A stretch of 64,000 nt of DNA from NCBI RefSeq assembly GCF_014268815.2, contig NZ_JABWRE020000001.1, positions 4,903,001 through 4,967,000 on the forward strand, in the 5' to 3' direction. This document shows positions 39,943 to 49,200 of this stretch, piece after piece. Numbering within the stretch: the first letter of the stretch is position 1; each line of letters begins with the position of its first letter. Both the position numbers and the translations under genes were made by a program. The notes below the pieces were generated by a model. It had not been told where the DNA came from. It made no database searches and was given only the letters and a program-made list of their open reading frames with translations. This stretch comes from Pseudomonas urmiensis (lineage in GTDB: Bacteria; Pseudomonadota; Gammaproteobacteria; Pseudomonadales; Pseudomonadaceae).

Positions 39943-40713
39943 CTATTTATCGTCCGATTCAGCCGGAACATTAGCGATTTCAACCTCGACCCCGGCGTTG
40001 CCTTCGACTTCCGCCTTCATCCGCTTGAGGCCCAGGTGGCGCACGTCAGTGCCGCGCACCAGGTAGATCACCAGCTCGGCGATGTTGCGTGCGTGGTCGC
40101 CGATCCGCTCCAGCGAACGCAGGGCCCAGATCACGCTGAGGACACGCGAGATCGAACGCGGGTCTTCCATCATGTAGGTGACCAGCTCGCGCAGGGCAGT
40201 CTTGTATTCGCGGTCGATGGTCTTGTCGTACTGGGCCACCGACAGGGCCAGCTCGGCATCGAAGCGGGCGAACGCGTCCAGCGCGTCACGGACCATGTTG
40301 CGCACCTGATCGCCAATGTGGCGCACCTCGACGTAGCCGCGCGGCGACTCGCCTTCCTCGCACAGCTGGATGGCGCGACGGGCGATCTTGGTCGACTCGT
40401 CACCGATGCGTTCCAGGTCGATCACCGACTTGGAGATGCTGATGATCAAGCGCAGGTCGGACGCCGCAGGCTGGCGACGAGCGAGGATGCGCACGCATTC
40501 CTCGTCGATGTTGCGCTCCATCTGGTTGATCTGTTCATCGACTTCACGCACCTGCTGAGCCAGGCCAGAGTCGGCTTCGATCAGCGCAGTGACGGCGTCG
40601 TTGACCTGCTTCTCGACCAGCCCACCCATCGCCAGGAGGTGGCTGCGAACCTCTTCAAGCTCGGCGTTGAACTGCTGGGAGATGTGATGGGTAAGGCTTT
40701 CTTTGTTGATCAT
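39943..40713 (-). CDS. phoU: Phosphate-specific transport system accessory protein PhoU
   Basis: 256 residues, all-helical, two PhoU repeats. The metal-binding clusters typical of the family are seen in DLERIGDESTKIARRA (about 95-110) and SLERIGDHARNIAELV (about 200-215). PhoU links PstB activity to PhoR and keeps the Pho regulon off when phosphate is plentiful. It follows pstB, but a REP pair fills most of the 148-bp gap, which may uncouple its level from the transporter genes. Confidence 0.97.
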   Translation of the reverse strand: MINKESLTHHISQQFNAELEEVRSHLLAMGGLVEKQVNDAVTALIEADSGLAQQVREVDEQINQMERNIDEECVRILARRQPAASDLRLIISISKSVIDLERIGDESTKIARRAIQLCEEGESPRGYVEVRHIGDQVRNMVRDALDAFARFDAELALSVAQYDKTIDREYKTALRELVTYMMEDPRSISRVLSVIWALRSLERIGDHARNIAELVIYLVRGTDVRHLGLKRMKAEVEGNAGVEVEIANVPAESDDK

Positions 40714-40751
40714 GCGTTCGCTCCGCGAGCTGCAAGCTTCAAGTGTGTTCG

Positions 40752-40840
40752 TGTGGGAGCGGGCTTGCCCGCAAAGCAGGCGCCTACGGCGCATGGCATG
40801 GGCTTCGCCCTTGTTCGCGGGCCAGCCCGCTCCCACAGGG
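40752..40840. repeat. Inverted REP pair between pstB and phoU
   Basis: GTGTGGGAGCGGGCTTGCCC and an inverted copy ending GCCAGCCCGCTCCCACAGGG flank a 25-bp spacer containing its own GGCGC hairpin. Unusually, it lies within a transcription unit (pstB to phoU) rather than at a convergent end. Confidence 0.9.
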
Positions 40841-40861
40841 TCCGAGTCGTTCCTGCGGCCT

Positions 40862-41695
40862 CTAGCCGTAACGACCGGTGATGTAGTCTTCGGTCTGTTT
40901 CTTCGCCGGGTTGGTGAACAGCGTATCGGTATCACCGAACTCGATCAGTTTGCCCATGTACATGAACGCGGTGTAGTCCGAGACACGCGCCGCCTGTTGC
41001 ATGTTGTGGGTAACGATGACGATGGTGTACTTGGATTTCAATTCGTAGATCAGCTCTTCGACCTTCAAGGTCGAGATCGGGTCGAGTGCCGAGCACGGCT
41101 CATCGAGCAGCAGCACTTCAGGCTCGACGGCAATGGTACGGGCGATGACCAAACGTTGCTGCTGACCACCGGACAGGCCCAGCGCCGACTCGTGCAGGCG
41201 GTCCTTGACCTCATCCCACAGGGCCGCGCCCTTGAGTGCCCACTCAACGGCCTCATCGAGGGTGCGTTTCTTGTTGATGCCCTGGATGCGCAGGCCGTAG
41301 ACCACGTTTTCATAAATGGTCTTGGGGAACGGGTTAGGCTTCTGGAACACCATGCCGACCCGCCGACGCAGCTCGGCGACGTCTTCGCCCTTGCGGTAGA
41401 TGTTGTTGCCGTACAGGTTGATCTCGCCTTCGACGCGGCAGCCATCGACCAAGTCGTTCATGCGGTTGAACGTGCGCAGCAGGGTCGACTTACCGCAGCC
41501 GGACGGGCCGATGAAGGCGGTCACGCGCTGCTTGGGGATGTTCATGCTGACGTCGAACAACGCCTGCTTGTCGCCGTAGTACAGGGACAGACCGGGCACT
41601 TCGATGGCCACGGTCTCTTCGGCCAGGCGCAGGCTCTGCTTGTCGCGACCCAGGGCCGACATGTCGATGCCGTGGGTGTGGGATTCTTGCTGCAT
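40862..41695 (-). CDS. pstB: Phosphate ABC transporter ATP-binding protein PstB
   Basis: 277 residues from ATG 41695, which has GGAG at the right distance; an ATG at 41707 would add four residues. ABC ATPase motifs: Walker [10 protein letters not shown] (about 65), signature [13 protein letters not shown] (about 180) and Walker [14 protein letters not shown]. It drives phosphate import through PstA and PstC and is part of the signalling path to PhoR via PhoU. Confidence 0.98.
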   Translation of the reverse strand: MQQESHTHGIDMSALGRDKQSLRLAEETVAIEVPGLSLYYGDKQALFDVSMNIPKQRVTAFIGPSGCGKSTLLRTFNRMNDLVDGCRVEGEINLYGNNIYRKGEDVAELRRRVGMVFQKPNPFPKTIYENVVYGLRIQGINKKRTLDEAVEWALKGAALWDEVKDRLHESALGLSGGQQQRLVIARTIAVEPEVLLLDEPCSALDPISTLKVEELIYELKSKYTIVIVTHNMQQAARVSDYTAFMYMGKLIEFGDTDTLFTNPAKKQTEDYITGRYG

Positions 41696-41768
41696 GGTCA
41701 ACTCCATACGCTATCAATTCGTTTCAAAGCGCCGCCCGGCTCGCGGGCGGCATGCTTGCTAATCAGAC

Positions 41769-43439
41769 TCAGTGGTCGAGCGCCTTGTACTTCTCGCGCA
41801 GGTGGTTACGGATCCACACCGCCGAAAGGTTGAGGGTGGCGATCACCAGCACCAGCAACAGCGCGGTGGCGTACACCAGCGGTCGCGCGGCCTCGACGTT
41901 CGGGCTCTGGAAGCCGACGTCATAGATGTGGAAGCCCAGGTGCATGATCTTCTGGTCCAGGTGCAGGTAAGGGTAGTTACCGTCCACTGGCAGCGATGGC
42001 GCCAGCTTGACCACACCCACCAGCATCAGCGGCGCCACTTCACCGGCGGCACGTGCCACGGCGAGGATCATGCCGGTCATCATCGCCGGGCTGGCCATTG
42101 GCAGAACAATCTTCCACAGCGTCTCGGCCTTGGTCGCGCCGAGGGCCAGCGAGCCCTCGCGCACGGTCCGCGGGATCCGCGCCAGACCTTCTTCGGTGGC
42201 CACGATCACCACCGGCACGGCCAGCAGGGCCAGGGTCAACGAAGCCCACAGCAGACCTGGAGTCCCCAGGGTTGGCGCCGGCAGGGCTTCAGGGAAGAAC
42301 AGCCGGTCGATCGAACCACCCAGCACGTAGACGAAGAAGCCCAGGCCGAACACGCCGTAGACGATCGCCGGAACACCCGCCAGGTTGTTCACCGCGATGC
42401 GGATCAGCCGCGTTACCGGGCCCTGGCGGGCATATTCACGCAGGTACACCGCAGCCAGCACGCCGAACGGGGTGACGATCACGGCCATGATCAGGGTCAT
42501 CATCACCGTACCGAAGATGGCCGGGAAGATACCGCCCTCGGTGTTGGCTTCACGCGGGTCGTCGCTCAAGAACTCCCAGACCTTGGCAAAGTAGGTGCCC
42601 AGCTTGGTGAAGGTACCCATGCCGTTTGGCTGATAGGCATGCACCACCTTGTCCAGGTTGATCTCGACTTCGCGGCCATTGCCATCACGGGCAACCAGGC
42701 TGTCACGGCTGAACTCGCTGTGCAGCGCGCCCAGGCGGTCTTCGATGGTCTTGTAGCGGCTGTTCAGCTCGGCGCGCTCGGCGTCCATGTCCGCCTGAGC
42801 AGCGGCGTCCAGCTTGCCGTCGAGCTCAAGCTTACGGCTGTGCAGGCGCAGGCGCTCCAGGCCATGGTTGATCGCGCCGATGTCTTTCTTCTCAAGGGTC
42901 TGCAGCTCGCCGGCCAGTTTGCTGGCACGCTTGAGGCGCGCTTGCAGTTCGGTCCAGGCCGCTTGGCCTTCGGCGACGACCTTGCCGTTCTCCTTGACGC
43001 TGACCAGGTAGCCGTAGAAGTTGCCCCATTCGCGACGCTCCAGGGCGATCAGTTCGGCGGGGGTGGTTTGATCCACCAGCCAGTCACCGACCACCCAGGT
43101 GAAGTCGCTGCCATTGAGGTCGCGGTTGCCGACCTTGATCAGCTCGCGGGTCATGAACTCCGGGCCGTTATCCGGCACCGGCAGACCGGCGCCCTTCAAG
43201 CGCGCCAGCGGTACTTCTTCCTTCTGTACCACTTCACCGATGACTACATGATCAGCCTGGCCCGGCACCTTATAGGTGGCCTGGATCAGGTCGGCCGGCC
43301 AGAAGTGGCCCAGGCCACGCACGGCGATCACCGCCAGCAGGCCCACGGTCATGATCACTGCGATGGCGACCGCGCCACCGCTGATCCAGACGCCGGGGGC
43401 GCCGCTCTTGAACCAGCCTTTGAGGGAATCCTTTTTCAC
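41769..43439 (-). CDS. pstA: Phosphate ABC transporter permease PstA, with large periplasmic insertion
   Basis: 556 residues from a GTG start, close to twice the size of E. coli PstA (about 296). TM1 is about 20-45. Residues about 50-320 form a periplasmic insertion with a helical, probably coiled-coil stretch (LKRASKLAGELQTLEKKDIG and following). The normal permease core with the EAA-type loop (LALGATKAETLWKIVLP) is in the last 250 residues. A large PstA is also known in other pseudomonads. It sits between pstC (17 bp upstream) and pstB. Confidence 0.95.
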   Translation of the reverse strand: MKKDSLKGWFKSGAPGVWISGGAVAIAVIMTVGLLAVIAVRGLGHFWPADLIQATYKVPGQADHVVIGEVVQKEEVPLARLKGAGLPVPDNGPEFMTRELIKVGNRDLNGSDFTWVVGDWLVDQTTPAELIALERREWGNFYGYLVSVKENGKVVAEGQAAWTELQARLKRASKLAGELQTLEKKDIGAINHGLERLRLHSRKLELDGKLDAAAQADMDAERAELNSRYKTIEDRLGALHSEFSRDSLVARDGNGREVEINLDKVVHAYQPNGMGTFTKLGTYFAKVWEFLSDDPREANTEGGIFPAIFGTVMMTLIMAVIVTPFGVLAAVYLREYARQGPVTRLIRIAVNNLAGVPAIVYGVFGLGFFVYVLGGSIDRLFFPEALPAPTLGTPGLLWASLTLALLAVPVVIVATEEGLARIPRTVREGSLALGATKAETLWKIVLPMASPAMMTGMILAVARAAGEVAPLMLVGVVKLAPSLPVDGNYPYLHLDQKIMHLGFHIYDVGFQSPNVEAARPLVYATALLLVLVIATLNLSAVWIRNHLREKYKALDH

Positions 43440-43456
43440 GGATCTCTACCTTTCTA

Positions 43457-45745
43457 TCAAAGCGACGAGTATTTCTTGCGCAGACGCTGACGAATCAGCT
43501 CGGCCAGGGTGTTCATCACGAAGGTGAACATCAGCAGTACCAGCGCGGCGAGGAACAGCACGCGGTAGTGGCTGCCGCCGACTTCCGACTCGGGCATCTC
43601 CACCGCGACGTTGGCGGCCAGGGTACGCATGCCTTCAAACAGGTTCATTTCCATGACCGGGGTGTTACCGGTGGCCATCAACACGATCATGGTCTCGCCC
43701 ACTGCACGGCCCATGCCGATCATCAGCGCCGAGAAGATACCCGGGCTGGCCGTGAGGATGACCACGCGGGTCAGGGTTTGCCAGGGCGTGGCACCCAGCG
43801 CCAGCGAACCCAGGGTCAGGCTGCGTGGCACGCTGAACACGGCGTCTTCGGCGATCGAGTAGATGTTCGGGATCACCGCGAAGCCCATGGCGATACCGAC
43901 TACCAGGGCGTTGCGCTGGTCGTAGGTGATGCCCAGGTCGTTGCTGATCCACAGGCGCATGTCGCCGCCGAACCACCAGGTTTCAATGAACGGGCTCATG
44001 TACAGGGCGAACCAGCCGGTGAACAGGATCACCGGGATCAAAATCGCGGCTTCCCAGCCATCCGGCACACGCAGGCGCAGCGATTCCGGCAGGCGGCTCC
44101 AGGTGAAGCCGGCCAGCAAGATACCGATCGGCATCAACAGGAACAGGCTGAACACACCCGGCAGGTGGCCTTCAAGGTACGGTGCGAGGAACAGGCCGGC
44201 GAAGAAGCCGAGGATCACCGTCGGCATCGCTTCCATCAGCTCGATCACCGGCTTGACCTTGCGGCGCATGCCAGGGGCCATGAAGTAGGCCGTGTAGATC
44301 GCTGCGGCAATGGCCAGCGGCGCCGCCAGGATCATCGCGTAGAACGCGGCCTTGAGGGTACCGAAGGTCAGTGGCGAAAGGCTCAGCTTAGGCTCGAAGT
44401 CGGTGTTCGATGCAGTCGACTGCCAAACGTACTTGGGCTCGTCGTAGTTCTCGTACCAGACCTTGCTCCACAGTGCGCTCCAGGACACTTCCGGGTGCGG
44501 GTTCTTCAGGCTCAAGGGCAGCAGCTTGCCGCCTTCTTCGATGAAGATACGGTTGGCGCGTGGCGACAGCGCGAGGATACCCGCGCCTTCGGCGGCAGGC
44601 TCGACCAGCAGGGTACGATGCGCGGTGCTGTGGAACACGCCGAGCTTGCCGGCGCTGTCCAGGGCGATGAAACCTTTGCGGCGCTCTTCGGCGTCGATCT
44701 GCACCACCGGGGCGTTGCCCATCTGGAAGCTGCGAATCAGCTTGAAGCGCTGCTCGCCATCCGGGTCGCGGGCCATGAACCACTGGCTCAGGCCACCTTT
44801 GGAATCACCGAAGATCAGCGAGATACCGCCGACCAGCTGGGCACTGGCGGTGATCTCGGCCTGGCCGTCGTCGAGCAGCTTGTAGCGACCGTTGAGGCTC
44901 TTGTCGCGCAGGCTGAACACGTCGGCCTGGGCGCGACCGTTAACCACATACAGCCATTGCTGGCGCGGGTCGATGAAGATCGCCTTCACCGGCTCGGTCA
45001 TTTGCGGCAGGTCGATGCGGTTCTGCTCGCTGGTGACCTCACCGGTCATCATGTTCTCTTCGCGAGTCAGCTGGGTCACCAGCAGTTGCGAACCGTGCGA
45101 ACCGGCTACCGTGACGGTCTCGCCGTTGACGTTGACGCTGACGTGCTCAAGCGCGCGGCCCTGCTCGTCGAGCACGAACGGTTCCTGGCCATACGGGAAA
45201 TCGATGCCAGGGGTAATGGTCTTCTTGTTGTCCGGGTAGGTGATCTTGTAGGTGTGGTGGAACACCACCGCCTGACCATTGGACAGGCCCAGCACGATTA
45301 GCGGGCTACCCGGCTGGTCGGTACTGATCGACGTCACCTGGGCGCCTGCCGGAACGGGCAGGTTCACGCGATTGATTTCAGCACCGCTCTTGGTGTCGAA
45401 AAACAGCGCCTGGCCTTTATCGGACACACGCATGCCGACCAGGTTTTGCTCCTCGAGGGCGATCATCAGCGGTTTGCCGGCATCCTGCTGCAGCCAGGTC
45501 GGCTCCAGGGCCTTCTTGCTGGTCAGTTCGGCGCCCTGGAACAGTGGCAGCACGACATAGGCCAGATAGAAGAAGATCAGGGTGATTGCCGCCAGCACGG
45601 CAAGCCCGCCCACCAGTACATACCAGCGGGTCAGGCGATCCTTGAACGCACGCATTTTGCGCTTGCGTTGCAACTCGGGCGTATTGAAATCAATCCGCAC
45701 GGGGGGAGAATTTTGGGTCATGGTGGAGTTGGCCAGATCATTCAT
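43457..45745 (-). CDS. pstC: Phosphate ABC transporter permease PstC, with large periplasmic insertion
   Basis: 762 residues, more than double E. coli PstC (about 319). A cytoplasmic tail and TM1 (about 45-70) are followed by a roughly 380-residue insertion rich in short beta repeats (for example QWLYVVNGRAQADVFSLRDK) that looks propeller-like. The permease core from about 470 has the conserved ELMEAMPTVILGFFAGLFLAP and LALGATPWQTLTRVVIL loops. Start 45745 is tentative: the candidate Pho box at 45768-45785 lies only 23 bp upstream, and an alternative in-frame ATG at 45721 (MTQNSPPVRI) would leave room for a leader. Confidence 0.93.
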   Translation of the reverse strand: MNDLANSTMTQNSPPVRIDFNTPELQRKRKMRAFKDRLTRWYVLVGGLAVLAAITLIFFYLAYVVLPLFQGAELTSKKALEPTWLQQDAGKPLMIALEEQNLVGMRVSDKGQALFFDTKSGAEINRVNLPVPAGAQVTSISTDQPGSPLIVLGLSNGQAVVFHHTYKITYPDNKKTITPGIDFPYGQEPFVLDEQGRALEHVSVNVNGETVTVAGSHGSQLLVTQLTREENMMTGEVTSEQNRIDLPQMTEPVKAIFIDPRQQWLYVVNGRAQADVFSLRDKSLNGRYKLLDDGQAEITASAQLVGGISLIFGDSKGGLSQWFMARDPDGEQRFKLIRSFQMGNAPVVQIDAEERRKGFIALDSAGKLGVFHSTAHRTLLVEPAAEGAGILALSPRANRIFIEEGGKLLPLSLKNPHPEVSWSALWSKVWYENYDEPKYVWQSTASNTDFEPKLSLSPLTFGTLKAAFYAMILAAPLAIAAAIYTAYFMAPGMRRKVKPVIELMEAMPTVILGFFAGLFLAPYLEGHLPGVFSLFLLMPIGILLAGFTWSRLPESLRLRVPDGWEAAILIPVILFTGWFALYMSPFIETWWFGGDMRLWISNDLGITYDQRNALVVGIAMGFAVIPNIYSIAEDAVFSVPRSLTLGSLALGATPWQTLTRVVILTASPGIFSALMIGMGRAVGETMIVLMATGNTPVMEMNLFEGMRTLAANVAVEMPESEVGGSHYRVLFLAALVLLMFTFVMNTLAELIRQRLRKKYSSL

Positions 45746-45767
45746 GCGCACACCCTAGCGGTCCCGT

Positions 45768-45785
45768 ATTACAAAAACATGACAG
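45768..45785 (-). promoter_or_regulatory. Candidate Pho box upstream of pstC
   Basis: On the minus strand CTGTCATGTTTTTGTAAT: the first half is a perfect CTGTCAT and the second half (TTGTAAT) matches at 5 of 7. It is the best Pho box in the window and suggests pstCAB-phoU has a PhoB-dependent promoter separate from that of pstS. Confidence 0.65.
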
Positions 45786-45841
45786 TGCATTGACGCAAAA
45801 AAGCCCGCCGCTCAGGAGTTCTGGCTTCGGACCGAGAATGG

Positions 45842-45872
45842 GTGGGAGGGCTAGCCGCAGGCCAGCCCTCAC
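45842..45872 (-). terminator. Hairpin downstream of pstS
   Basis: A G+C-rich stem (GGTGAGGGCTGGC opposite GCTAGCCCTCCCACC on the minus strand) starts 12 bp after the pstS stop. It has no T-tract, so it may attenuate or protect the pstS mRNA rather than fully terminate; the abundant binding protein often needs this. Confidence 0.45.
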
Positions 45873-45883
45873 CGGGGTCTCAC

Positions 45884-46882
45884 TTACTTCTTGGCAACGT
45901 TACCGTTGTGCGACAGACCGAGGTCAGCCATGGCCTTGTCGACCACTTTCTTCGGCAATGGGATGTAGCCATCCTTGACCACGACCTGCTGGCCAGCTTG
46001 CGACAGGACCAGCTTGATGAACTCGGCGTCCAGCGGGGCCAGAGGCTTGTTCGGCGCCTTGTTGACGTAGACGTAGAGGAAGCGCGACAGCGGGTAGGTG
46101 CCATTCAGGGCGTTGCTTTCGTTGTCTTCAACGAACTCCCCGCCTTCTTTCTTGGCCAGGGCTACAGTCTTGACGCTGGCGGTCTTGTAACCGATGCCCG
46201 AGTAGCCGATGCCGTTCAGCGAGCTGCTGATCGACTGCACGACCGAAGCCGAGCCAGGCTGTTCGTTGACGTTAGGCTTGAAGTCGCCTTTGCACAGGGC
46301 TTCTTCCTTGAAGTAGCCGTAGGTGCCAGATACCGAGTTACGGCCGAACAGCTGCACTGGCTTGTTGGCCAGGTCGCCAGTCACGCCCAGGTCGCCCCAG
46401 GTTTTCACGTCGGCTTTGCCGCCGCACAGGCGAGTCGAGGAGAAGATCGCATCGACCTGCGCCATGGTCAGGCCCTTGATCGGGTTGTCCTTGTGCACGA
46501 ATACGGCCAGGGCGTCGACGGCAACCGGGATGGCGGTTGGCTTGTAGCCGTACTTCTGCTCGAAGGCCTGCAGCTCGACGTCCTTCATCTTGCGGCTCAT
46601 CGGGCCGAGGTTGGCGGTGCCCTCGGTCAGCGCGGGTGGCGCGGTGGAGGAGCCGGCAGCCTGGATCTGGATGTTTACGTTCGGATATTCCTTCTTGTAG
46701 GCCTCGGCCCACAGCGTCATCAGGTTGGCGAGGGTGTCGGAACCTACGCTGGAGAGGTTGCCCGAAACACCGGTGGTCTTGGTGTAGGTCGGGATTGCTG
46801 GGTCGACAGCGGCTACCGCATTGGCGGTGGCAACGCCAGCGGCGGCGAAGGTAAGGGCCGCCATCAAACGCTTCAGTTTCAT
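45884..46882 (-). CDS. pstS: Periplasmic phosphate-binding protein PstS
   Basis: 332 residues with a signal peptide (to about residue 24, ANAVAA). Phosphate-binding loops are recognisable: [36 protein letters not shown] and [13 protein letters not shown]. It captures phosphate and passes it to PstCA. It is the first gene of the pst block, with its own candidate Pho box 76-93 bp before the ATG and a hairpin between it and pstC, so it is probably made in excess over the membrane parts. Confidence 0.97.
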   Translation of the reverse strand: MKLKRLMAALTFAAAGVATANAVAAVDPAIPTYTKTTGVSGNLSSVGSDTLANLMTLWAEAYKKEYPNVNIQIQAAGSSTAPPALTEGTANLGPMSRKMKDVELQAFEQKYGYKPTAIPVAVDALAVFVHKDNPIKGLTMAQVDAIFSSTRLCGGKADVKTWGDLGVTGDLANKPVQLFGRNSVSGTYGYFKEEALCKGDFKPNVNEQPGSASVVQSISSSLNGIGYSGIGYKTASVKTVALAKKEGGEFVEDNESNALNGTYPLSRFLYVYVNKAPNKPLAPLDAEFIKLVLSQAGQQVVVKDGYIPLPKKVVDKAMADLGLSHNGNVAKK

Positions 46883-46957
46883 GCCTTGCTCCTAGCAGGA
46901 ATATTTGGGGTGTTGGATGGATCGGGCCCAAGTATCTGCAGGCCGCATGAACACGAT

Positions 46958-46975
46958 ATGACTCCAATGTGACAA
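46958..46975 (-). promoter_or_regulatory. Candidate Pho box upstream of pstS
   Basis: On the minus strand TTGTCACATTGGAGTCAT matches about 12 of 18 consensus positions, with intact TGTCA and GTCAT cores 11 bp apart. It is 76-93 bp upstream of the pstS start. Confidence 0.6.
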
Positions 46976-46980
46976 TTGGA

Positions 46981-47017
46981 TGAAAGGCCATCACCGCGAA
47001 TGCGGGATGGCCTTTCA
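46981..47017 (-). terminator. Hairpin downstream of the MHS transporter gene
   Basis: Perfect 12-bp stem TGAAAGGCCATC / GATGGCCTTTCA with a 13-base loop, between the transporter stop and the pstS promoter. The T-tract is weak; it probably insulates the Pho-controlled pstS promoter. Confidence 0.6.
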
Positions 47018-47082
47018 GGATGTTTCAAGGTTATGCGGATAGGCTGCAAATCAGCCCCAAATCCTCAAGCCTTACCGATTAC

Positions 47083-48372
47083 TCAGCGCTTGTTCGCCAA
47101 CAGGTAAAGCCCCACCAACAGACCAACGGCGCACAAACCCGCCACATAGTAAGCAGGCGCCATCGGGCTAAGCTTGAGCAACGCCGTCACCACCATCGGC
47201 GTCAGACCACCGAAAATGGCGTAGGCGACGTTGTAGGAGAATGACAACCCACTGAACCGCACCACCGCCGGGAACGCCTTGACCATCACATACGGCACTG
47301 CGCCAATCACCCCGACGCACAGGCCAGTCAGCGCGTACAGCGGGAACAGCAGGTCCGGCCGAGTCGGCAGGCTGTGGTAGAACGTCCACGAGGTCACCAG
47401 CAACGCCAGGCTGCCGATCACGAATACTCGCCCAGCACCAAAGCGATCCGCCAGACTGCCGGAACCAATGCAGCCCAGGCTGAGCAGCACGATCGCCAGG
47501 CTGTTGGCCTTGAGCGAGTCGGTCGGGCTGATGTGATAGAGACTCTGCAGCAGCGCCGGGGTCATCAGGATCACCACCACGACGCCAGCCGACAGCAGCC
47601 AGGTCAGCAGCATCGACAGGATGATCGCCCCGCGGTGATCACGCAGCACCGCGCGCAGTGGCAGCTCTTCAGCCAGCGCCTTGCGCTGCTGCATCTCGGC
47701 GAACACTGGGGTCTCGTGCAACCAGCGGCGCAGGTAGACCGCGAACAGGCCGAACACACCACCGAGCAGGAACGGAATCCGCCAGGCGTAATCCGCCACT
47801 TCCTCGACGGTATAAACCGTGTTGATCAGCGTCGCTACCAGCGAGCCCAGCAAAATCCCGGCGGTAAGCCCGGCAGTCAGCGTGCCGCAGGCGTAGCCGG
47901 TGTTGCGCGCCGGCACATGCTCGGAGACGAACACCCAGGCGCCCGGCACCTCTCCACCAATCGCCGCGCCCTGAATGACCCGCATCAACAGCAGCAGGAT
48001 CGGCGCCCACAGGCCGATCTGCGCGTAGGTTGGCAGCAGGCCCATGATCAGCGTCGGCAGGGCCATCATGAAGATGCTCAAGGTGAACATCTTCTTGCGC
48101 CCCAGCAGGTCGCCGAAGTGCGCCATGACGATGCCGCCGAGCGGGCGCGCCAAGTAACCGGCAGCAAAGATGCCGAAGGTCTGCATCAGGCGTAGCCATT
48201 CGGGCATGTCTGGCGGGAAGAACAGCTTGCCCACCACCGTGGCGAAGAACACGAAGATGATGAAGTCGTAGAACTCCAGCGCGCCGCCCAGGGCGGACAA
48301 TGAGAGCGTCTTGTAGTCACTGCGGGTCAGCGGCCGCGAGGGCTGCTCGATACTGCTGGGCACGGAGGTCAT
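47083..48372 (-). CDS. MFS transporter, metabolite:proton symporter (MHS) family
   Basis: 429 residues with 12 predicted membrane helices. The MHS/sugar-porter signature appears as the loop FGDLLGRKKMF between TM2 and TM3, and the N-terminal part ALGGALEFYDFIIFVFFATVV matches the start of citrate/proline-type symporters. GALEFYDF is a hallmark of this group. The substrate is unknown; organic acids or betaine-like compounds are typical. AAGAG precedes the ATG. It stands alone, with a hairpin at its 3' end and a 359-bp gap upstream. Confidence 0.9.
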   Translation of the reverse strand: MTSVPSSIEQPSRPLTRSDYKTLSLSALGGALEFYDFIIFVFFATVVGKLFFPPDMPEWLRLMQTFGIFAAGYLARPLGGIVMAHFGDLLGRKKMFTLSIFMMALPTLIMGLLPTYAQIGLWAPILLLLMRVIQGAAIGGEVPGAWVFVSEHVPARNTGYACGTLTAGLTAGILLGSLVATLINTVYTVEEVADYAWRIPFLLGGVFGLFAVYLRRWLHETPVFAEMQQRKALAEELPLRAVLRDHRGAIILSMLLTWLLSAGVVVVILMTPALLQSLYHISPTDSLKANSLAIVLLSLGCIGSGSLADRFGAGRVFVIGSLALLVTSWTFYHSLPTRPDLLFPLYALTGLCVGVIGAVPYVMVKAFPAVVRFSGLSFSYNVAYAIFGGLTPMVVTALLKLSPMAPAYYVAGLCAVGLLVGLYLLANKR

Positions 48373-48731
48373 CGATTATCTCTTGTAGGTCGTGCAGGCC
48401 GCTTGGCACGCGGCTTCTGGATTGGTGAGCAGCGAAGATAGCAAATTGGCGCGCTACGCTCATAGCGATACAAAAACACTACAGATATACATGAATGCGC
48501 GGTCGTCGCTGGCTGTGAGGCTCTATATACTGCCCATTCGTAGCAAAAGGTTGCTCCCGATGTGGGATGTTGTGCGAAAACGCCGGTCACTATGCTCAGG
48601 CGGTTTCGCAGAGTTTCCCTTCGGCCGCCCTGCGAAGCGAAATCAGCGTAGTATGTTTTTAGCTGAATCGATTTCTCGGCGTCCTTCATTGCGCCAACCA
48701 ACGAAGCGTCACGGGTCAGAGGCCCCACGGC
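48373..48731. other. 359-bp divergent intergenic region with inverted repeats, no gene seen
   Basis: It lies between the MHS transporter and thioesterase genes. It contains a GCTATGAGCGTAGC palindrome near 48450-48465 and a 9-bp stem (GTTTCGCAG at 48603-48611 with CTGCGAAGC at 48630-48638, one G-T pair). The region is relatively AT-rich at 48470-48560, where promoters for both genes probably lie. Short open frames here do not look coding. Confidence 0.6.
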
Positions 48732-49130
48732 ATGATTGAGCTCGAACAAGAAGATCCTATCCCGCAGGGCGACCTGGCCTTGCAAATTACTGCGTTACCC
48801 CGCGAAACCAACGGCTTTGGTGACATCTTCGGCGGCTGGCTGGTCGCGCAGATGGACCTGGCCGGCACCGCCATGGCTAGCCGTGTCGCAGGCGGCCGGG
48901 TGGCCACCGTGGCGATCGACCGCATGGCCTTCCTGGTCCCGGTAGCGGTAGGCGCACAACTGTCCTTCTATACCCAGACCCTGGAAATCGGCCGCAGCTC
49001 GATCCAGATGATGGTCGAAGTGTGGAGCGACGATCCGCTGTCCAGCGAATGGCGCAAGGTCACCGAAGCGGTGTTCGTGTTCGTCGCCATCGATGGCAGT
49101 GGCCGTACCCGTTCTGTGCCTCGTCGCTGA
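48732..49130 (+). CDS. Acyl-CoA thioesterase, YciA-like hotdog fold
   Basis: 132 residues, single hotdog domain. The active-site helix NGFGDIFGGWLVAQMDLAGTAMA (the asparagine and FGG-x(n)-D pattern) is at about 26-48, and AFLVPVAVGAQLSFYTQ follows. Members hydrolyse a range of short to long acyl-CoAs. It is cytosolic. No fatty-acid genes are adjacent; the mutarotase gene follows in the same direction 70 bp later. Confidence 0.92.
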   Translation: MIELEQEDPIPQGDLALQITALPRETNGFGDIFGGWLVAQMDLAGTAMASRVAGGRVATVAIDRMAFLVPVAVGAQLSFYTQTLEIGRSSIQMMVEVWSDDPLSSEWRKVTEAVFVFVAIDGSGRTRSVPRR

Positions 49131-49200
49131 GTCTGGCTGGCGGTAAACTCGTTGCAAGGCACAAGGTCCAAGGCCTACATGCAATCAACGAGACAAGCGT

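Noticed and set aside
41772..45301. Two long plus-strand open frames (572 and 577 residues) opposite pstA and pstC
   Set aside because: Composition is the same low-complexity shadow type (H/Q/R/G-rich) and the minus strand carries clear permease genes.
48405..48425. Sigma-54 promoter (TTGGCACGCGGCTTCTGG)
   Set aside because: The -24 part is fair but the -12 GC is missing (TTCT instead of TTGC).
48369..48785. 138-residue minus-strand frame covering the MHS/thioesterase gap
   Set aside because: No motif, no good start signal, overlaps the thioesterase start, and ends inside the transporter start region; more likely promoter DNA.
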